A stretch of 64,000 nucleotides of DNA from Sphingobacterium sp. (lineage in GTDB: Bacteria > Bacteroidota > Bacteroidia > Sphingobacteriales > Sphingobacteriaceae), in contig JAITLV010000029.1 in the NCBI GenBank assembly GCA_031277685.1, forward strand, positions 1 to 64,000, in the 5' to 3' direction. Below the pieces are notes generated by a model. That model saw only the letters and a list, made by a program, of their open reading frames with translations, ran no database searches and had not been told where the DNA came from. The position numbers and the translations under genes were made by a program. Positions 58,794 to 64,000 of this stretch are shown here, in pieces (the stretch's first letter is position 1; each line of letters starts with the position of its first letter).

Positions 58794-60500
58794 ATGAAAT
58801 CAGGTTATTTTAAGAGTTTCGATCAAGGGGAACTGCTATATCGTGTTTGGAATTATCAAAAGGGACAAAAGGCTTTAGTTGTATTACATCGTGGGCATGA
58901 ACATTCAGAACGCCTGCAGGAGATGGCTACCGATCCACAGTTTGCCGATTATTCCATCTTTGCATTTGATCTGCGGGGACATGGGCATACCAAAGTGCCT
59001 GTATCACCGGTTTTCATGGATAATGTGCGCGATCTGGATAGTTTTGTGGCCTATATCCACGCCGAATATGCAGTTGATACGAAGGATGTCTTTGTCATCG
59101 CCAATAGCATCGCCGGGGTCATTGTGAGTGCTTGGGTACATGATTTTGCACCTCCGATTGCCGGTATGGCTTTATTAGCACCAGCGTTTGAGATCAAATT
59201 GTATGTTCCGTTGGCGAATCAGATGATTGCACTGGGAACCAAGTTGAAAAAGGATCTTGTTATCCAAAGCTATGTCAAGGCGAAGGTACTGACCCATGAC
59301 GTGGATCAACAGAAAGCCTATGATGCTGATCCGCTGATTTCCAAAAACATTAATGGGGCATTATTGGTTGACCTATTGAAGGCCGGTGTGCGTATTGTTG
59401 AGGACGCTGCAGCAATCGATATTCCCGTGATTGTATTATCTGCTGAAAAGGACTATGTGGTTAAAAACTCGGTACAAAAGCAATTCTTCGTGTCTATTGC
59501 TTCTAAGCTCAAAACATTTATCACCCTGCGCAATTTCTATCATGGTATCCTGTTTGAATCCAACCGTCAGAAAGTCTATACCTATTTAAAAGACTTTATC
59601 CTGAAAGCTTATGCAAGGCAAAGACCAGAACCTAACCTTGAACCCGATGAGTTTTCGGTAAAGGAATACGAGAAATTGTACCATAAGGTAATGCCTGCTG
59701 CCGAAAAGCTGAATTATGCCTTCCAGAAATGGACATTGGGCAAGATCGGATCATTAAGCCATGGAATGAACTTGGGGCTCCAGTTTGGCTTTGATTCCGG
59801 TATTTCGCTGGATTATGTATACCGCAACGAACCGAAGGGGAGACTTGGTCTTGGTAAAGTGATTGATAAGGGGTATTTGGAAGCAATTGGCTGGAAAGGG
59901 ATCCGTATACGGAAACAACATCTACTACGTTTGCTGGAAGAGAATATTGAACAGGTCAAATCAACTGGAAGGCCTGTCAAAATCCTTGATATTGCTGGCG
60001 GTACCGGCAATTATTTATTTGATATCAAAGAAAAATATCCGGAGGTTGAGATTGTGATCAATGAGTTTTTATTGCCCAATATTGCCGTGGGAGAGAAGAT
60101 TATCAAGAAGAAAGGTTTCCAGGGAATACGTTTCACAAACTATGACTGTTTTGATCCGGCTACTTATGCCAAGCTGGAGTTTACACCTAATATTGTCGTG
60201 ATCTCGGGTATTTTCGAATTGTTTGGCAACAATGAAATGGCTAGCAGGGCAGTACATGGTGCGACTTCAATTTGTGAAGATCATAGCCATCTCGTTTATA
60301 CAGGACAGCCATGGCATCCGCAATTGAAAATGATCGCTTATGTGCTGAATAGTCATCAGAAGAAAGACTGGGTCATGCGCCGACGTTCGCAGAAAGAATT
60401 GGATCGGCTTATGGCCTACAATGGGGTAGAGAAGGAGCAGATGCTGATCGACGATTATGGGATATTTACGGTTTCTTCGGGGGCTGTAAAGGCCGGATAA
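58794..60500 (+). CDS. Alpha/beta hydrolase fused to SAM-dependent methyltransferase (YnbC-like)
   Basis: VVLHRGHEHSERLQEMA...AFDLRGHGHTKVP...VIANSIAGVIV; methyltransferase motif I ILDIAGGTGNYLFDI. Confidence 0.9.
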   Translation: MKSGYFKSFDQGELLYRVWNYQKGQKALVVLHRGHEHSERLQEMATDPQFADYSIFAFDLRGHGHTKVPVSPVFMDNVRDLDSFVAYIHAEYAVDTKDVFVIANSIAGVIVSAWVHDFAPPIAGMALLAPAFEIKLYVPLANQMIALGTKLKKDLVIQSYVKAKVLTHDVDQQKAYDADPLISKNINGALLVDLLKAGVRIVEDAAAIDIPVIVLSAEKDYVVKNSVQKQFFVSIASKLKTFITLRNFYHGILFESNRQKVYTYLKDFILKAYARQRPEPNLEPDEFSVKEYEKLYHKVMPAAEKLNYAFQKWTLGKIGSLSHGMNLGLQFGFDSGISLDYVYRNEPKGRLGLGKVIDKGYLEAIGWKGIRIRKQHLLRLLEENIEQVKSTGRPVKILDIAGGTGNYLFDIKEKYPEVEIVINEFLLPNIAVGEKIIKKKGFQGIRFTNYDCFDPATYAKLEFTPNIVVISGIFELFGNNEMASRAVHGATSICEDHSHLVYTGQPWHPQLKMIAYVLNSHQKKDWVMRRRSQKELDRLMAYNGVEKEQMLIDDYGIFTVSSGAVKAG

Positions 60501-60595
60501 TCGATCGTATTGCTGAACGACACTTTAGAAAGAATCGCAGCCAAATAAGCTGCTAGTGCTTGTTTGACAAAAGTATAATAAGCAGCGAATCGGAT

Positions 60596-60659
60596 AGGGG
60601 ATCAAATTGCGCCAAATATATAGCTTTCAAGTTATGAATTTGGCGTAATTTGATCCCCT
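60596..60659 (+). terminator. 22-bp-stem hairpin after the lipid cluster
   Basis: AGGGGATCAAATTGCGCCAAAT...ATTTGGCGTAATTTGATCCCCT, one G.U pair; no long T tract. Confidence 0.7.
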
Positions 60660-60720
60660 GTTTATTCAAAACACCTCATTTTCCACGCTAATTGCTCAGA
60701 AATGCAGATCCAATCCGTTT

Positions 60721-61017
60721 GACAAAAAGACATTTTTGCTTAACAAATTGTCTTTATTTCACGCTCAGCGACATAATGATATAACAAAAAGACGCTCTTG
60801 CTCAACGGATCGTTCTTATTGTACACGTAGTGATGTCATGGTCTAACAAAAATATTTTATTGCACGCAAAAGGACGTAACGGCTTTACAATTGGACTTTA
60901 TTGCACGTTCAGGGATGTAGCAGTATAATAAAAAGACTTTCTTGCTTAACAAATTGTCCTTATCGCTGACATAGCGATATATTGGTGTAACATGTGGGCG
61001 ATATGGTTGACAAATAG
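60721..61017. repeat. Degenerate tandem repeat, period about 62 bp
   Basis: ACAAAAAGAC-type unit heads at about 60721, 60783, 60845, 60927, 60989 (spacing 62, 62, 82, 62), with related tails such as CACGCTCAGCGACATAATGAT / GCACGTTCAGGGATGTAGCAGT. Confidence 0.65.
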
Positions 61018-61208
61018 TTTCAATTGTTCTTGCTGAAGATCTCTTTTATAAAATATTTTATTTGAAAAATTATATAATTGTATAGATTATATTTACTTTT
61101 GTTTTGAAATATCAAATAATGGTAAGCCTAGTGCTTGATGGTACGGGCCAACCTAATGACGTTTCGAATAAGTGAGAAAATGATAAACCAATATAAATTT
61201 TTAAGATT

Positions 61209-62171
61209 ATGGATAACTATGGACATGTAGAGACTCTTTACCAGGGGACTGTTAATAAAAGCCAAAATCAGACAACCACCACAAATCATATCTATCTCCA
61301 TCCTGGGGAGCGGAGTGGTGAATTTGAACGCTGGATGCGTGAGATAGGCGGATTGCTCCAGATCGATCGGGAGTATTCGGCGTTAAAACCACTTTTAGAT
61401 CTCATTGTAGCAGTTTTGGAACCAGACCGGATTTTTCTGATACCGCACCCCGCTATTGAAAAGTATAATGTCAAAACCTGCATAGAGATTATCTTGATAC
61501 TTGATGGCTGGGAATATGATTTAGATCGGAACGAACCAATCGTAAGGAGTATCCTTGAGTTGGTTTGCTTGAGGCAAAGTACTATTGTGTTTAATCTATT
61601 TGCAAAGACAGAATGGGAGAAAAAACTGGAGAAAGAATATTATTACAATATGGCGCATTGTCGATCTAAATTTCTGGTGTTTTCGGGCAATCCATATCGT
61701 TTGATCGAGTCGGAGGATAGCTCAATAGAAAATTCAAAAGAAACCTTTTCATGTAAATTTAACAAGCAAATAACGAAAACAGAACGGTTTCTGGAAAAAT
61801 GTAAAACATTGTTATCTGATGAAGAAGTCCTTCCAGATCTAGCCTATGCCCTAATATCATCATGTCTAAAACAGATCTATTGCCTAGTCATTAGTACTTT
61901 TTCGTTAGATATCCCAGTTTTAAGTGGATCGTGCAAAGAACTCGAGGAAATGGCTGCCAGAGTGCTGCCACAATTGCGGGGGCAGATCAAGAAAAATATT
62001 GATAATTATCCAACGTTGGATGTACTTGATTTCGAGAATTTTGAGGATGATAAATTGCGCATGAAGAGTCGCATTCCCGATATGGTGGAACTTGAACGTT
62101 TATTTGACATTGCTAAGATAGCTTTCGAGCAGAAGATGGTCGTATTATTTGGTTCTAATGAAATAGTATAA
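61209..62171 (+). CDS. Uncharacterised protein, possibly divergent nucleotidyltransferase/HEPN-like
   Basis: 320 aa ORF; LLDLIVAVLEPDRIFLI... and C-terminal helical segment; domain call is weak. Confidence 0.75.
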   Translation: MDNYGHVETLYQGTVNKSQNQTTTTNHIYLHPGERSGEFERWMREIGGLLQIDREYSALKPLLDLIVAVLEPDRIFLIPHPAIEKYNVKTCIEIILILDGWEYDLDRNEPIVRSILELVCLRQSTIVFNLFAKTEWEKKLEKEYYYNMAHCRSKFLVFSGNPYRLIESEDSSIENSKETFSCKFNKQITKTERFLEKCKTLLSDEEVLPDLAYALISSCLKQIYCLVISTFSLDIPVLSGSCKELEEMAARVLPQLRGQIKKNIDNYPTLDVLDFENFEDDKLRMKSRIPDMVELERLFDIAKIAFEQKMVVLFGSNEIV

Positions 62172-62174
62172 ATA

Positions 62175-63401
62175 GTGAGCAAAACAATTATGGAAACGAA
62201 ATATCATATTCAATATCCCGACGATGGGAATCACATCATCGAAAGCCAACAATTAGATTTAATGAGATTCTTTGAGGAAAATAGCTTGTGGGATATGAAA
62301 AAAGATCTCAATAAAATGACAGAGGAAATATTAAGTTATGAGACTACAAGGAATGATTATTCGAAGTTAATAGAGCGACTTAAATTTTTGGTAGACTTTG
62401 GCTGGGAGTTAATCTTTCAAGAGCATAAACATCAGATCCGGTTTGAGCAGAATTCAATTGAATACATCAAAAATCCATTTTATTTAAAAAAATCAGCACA
62501 ATCTGCAGAGTTTAGGCAGCGTAATTCTGGGCTGAGTGGATTATATGGGGATATCACAAATCTGACATTAGAGGAAGCGGCGGATATTTATAGAACTTTA
62601 AATAGCTTCTATAATGAGATATCTGTGCTTAGTTGGCTGAAATTATTGGACGATTGGTTGTGGATTTCCACAGAGAGTGGAGGACTATGGAACTTTACTT
62701 CAAGGGATGAAAATCCAATAAAAACACAGAAATTTCTATTAAAACTTATTGAAAGCCTCTATTTATTTAGCATATCGGATTGGCTTACTCAAGCTATTGA
62801 ATCTCCAACTATACACTTATTTAGTGGGCCTACAGCTTTTAAGGAAATGGATATTAGCAGCTTGGATCAATACAATCCATATTTTTGGTTGGAAATGACT
62901 TTCTTTAATAAAACAGTGGATCATTATTTGGCAAGCTTGAATTATTTATATAATGAAACAAAGGAGGATACAAGTGAAACGCTATCAAATAAAGAAATAT
63001 TTAAATTGGGGAAAGAATTAAGGATACTAATTGAGACAACATGGGTAAATATTCAATGCAAAGCTCTACCTCGTGATTTTACAGCGTTAATTGATGACGA
63101 ATCCATTGGAGAAGAAGAAATTAACCGGCAAATTACTGAAATTCTTAGGGTAATATCTCCCGATCGGCCAATTGAAATACAGGAATTAATTGTCGAGCTG
63201 TTTGATAAAGAATGGAAAGTCCGCACGTATAGACAGCTCATTGATGATTTAGTACAGCATAGGATCTGTGATAGAATAAACAAATTTTGGGGTTATTGCG
63301 AGATAGCGGATATCGAATTATTAATTCGAGTGTGTTACTTAATGCATCTTGAAATCAGAAAACAGAAAATTGAAGGAGAATTGGGATGGCCGCAATTATA
63401 A
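62175..63401 (+). CDS. Uncharacterised predominantly helical protein
   Basis: 408 aa ORF 3 nt downstream of the previous gene; no motif recognised. Confidence 0.75.
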   Translation: MSKTIMETKYHIQYPDDGNHIIESQQLDLMRFFEENSLWDMKKDLNKMTEEILSYETTRNDYSKLIERLKFLVDFGWELIFQEHKHQIRFEQNSIEYIKNPFYLKKSAQSAEFRQRNSGLSGLYGDITNLTLEEAADIYRTLNSFYNEISVLSWLKLLDDWLWISTESGGLWNFTSRDENPIKTQKFLLKLIESLYLFSISDWLTQAIESPTIHLFSGPTAFKEMDISSLDQYNPYFWLEMTFFNKTVDHYLASLNYLYNETKEDTSETLSNKEIFKLGKELRILIETTWVNIQCKALPRDFTALIDDESIGEEEINRQITEILRVISPDRPIEIQELIVELFDKEWKVRTYRQLIDDLVQHRICDRINKFWGYCEIADIELLIRVCYLMHLEIRKQKIEGELGWPQL

Positions 63402-63500
63402 GTGTTTTTTTTTCTTACATAAGTACAGGGATCATTGCGACATAGGTAATTGTATGGCCGAAGGTTGAATATAGATTTGCGGTTTCCATTACATAGGGAA

Positions 63501-64000
63501 TTACTTGAATTGATATGCTGTTAATCGTTGCTCCCCAAACTTCCTTAAAATATTTTGTTCGACAGCCCATTTTAGATCCCTGCTTGCAGTGGGAGCGGAA
63601 ATATTCTTAAAATTTTGTAGATAATCTTTTCGATGAAATTTATTTTGACCGATTTTCTCTCTAAACAGACTTATTCTGTCTTCTAAACGAAGGGGTTTAT
63701 TTTGAGATTGTAAAAGTTCTTCCAAAGCAGTCAGAATAATCCCAAGCATGAATTCTATAAATGGTGTAGAGTTACCCTTTTTGTCCGACTCAGATAGCTT
63801 TTCATAATACTCATCTTGTTTTTGTTTGATGAGGCTCTCAATAGGTAAAAACTCAAAAACAGGATATTGTTGTATTAAAATCAGTGTTTGCCATAATCTT
63901 CCCATTCTGCCGTTTCCGTCGATAAACGGATGTATAAATTCAAATTCATAATGGAACACACAACTTTTGATTAGAATTAGATCGGTGTCTTTTTTTAGAT
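63501..64000 (-). CDS. Fic family protein, 5' end truncated by the window edge
   Basis: HPFIDGNGRMGR Fic motif; reading frame stays open upstream of the ORF-track start to the window end (LKKDTDLILIKSCVFHYEFEF). Confidence 0.92.
   Translation of the reverse strand, partial: LKKDTDLILIKSCVFHYEFEFIHPFIDGNGRMGRLWQTLILIQQYPVFEFLPIESLIKQKQDEYYEKLSESDKKGNSTPFIEFMLGIILTALEELLQSQNKPLRLEDRISLFREKIGQNKFHRKDYLQNFKNISAPTASRDLKWAVEQNILRKFGEQRLTAYQFK

Noticed and set aside
60721-61017. CRISPR array
   Set aside because: Units are degenerate and contiguous, without identical repeats separated by unique spacers, and no cas genes are nearby.

Overview
The window appears to be chromosomal DNA from a Bacteroidota, probably Sphingobacterium-like. 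That assignment is inferred from gene content, DUF4374/TonB loci and TAnnTTTG-type promoters. From left to right I read: (i) a urease operon (porin, ureABC, ureE, ureF, ureG, ureD, and a second divergent UreE); (ii) housekeeping genes: mutY, ssb, pheS, a TetR regulator, a TrmA/RumA-type RNA methyltransferase, an OmpA-like gene, miaB, a sigma-54 activator, lptE, secG, groESL, ggt, a MazG-like gene and dtd; (iii) a TonB receptor behind a TPP riboswitch; (iv) an amidohydrolase, acylphosphatase, flippase and dus; (v) an iron/xenosiderophore-like locus (sigma factor, short FecR, two DUF4374-like lipoproteins, PepSY protein, two TonB receptors); (vi) a partial trp locus (trpE, chorismate mutase, trpG, trpC) preceded by an unannotated WWW leader peptide and attenuator; (vii) trmD, an ABC-F ATPase, a degenerate tRNA-Thr-like sequence and gluconate kinase/permease genes; (viii) a lipid-metabolism cluster resembling the uncharacterised E. 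coli ynbABCD operon but with a patatin-like protein and an SDR inserted; (ix) a 62-bp degenerate tandem repeat followed by two uncharacterised ORFs and a truncated Fic gene. The best candidates for under-described biology are the expanded ynb-like lipid cluster, the Tat-like extension on UreC plus the second UreE, the chorismate mutase coupled inside the trp locus, several hairpin/TIR elements between genes, and the terminal unknown-gene/Fic module. No homology search or folding program was run; all calls come from reading the sequence.
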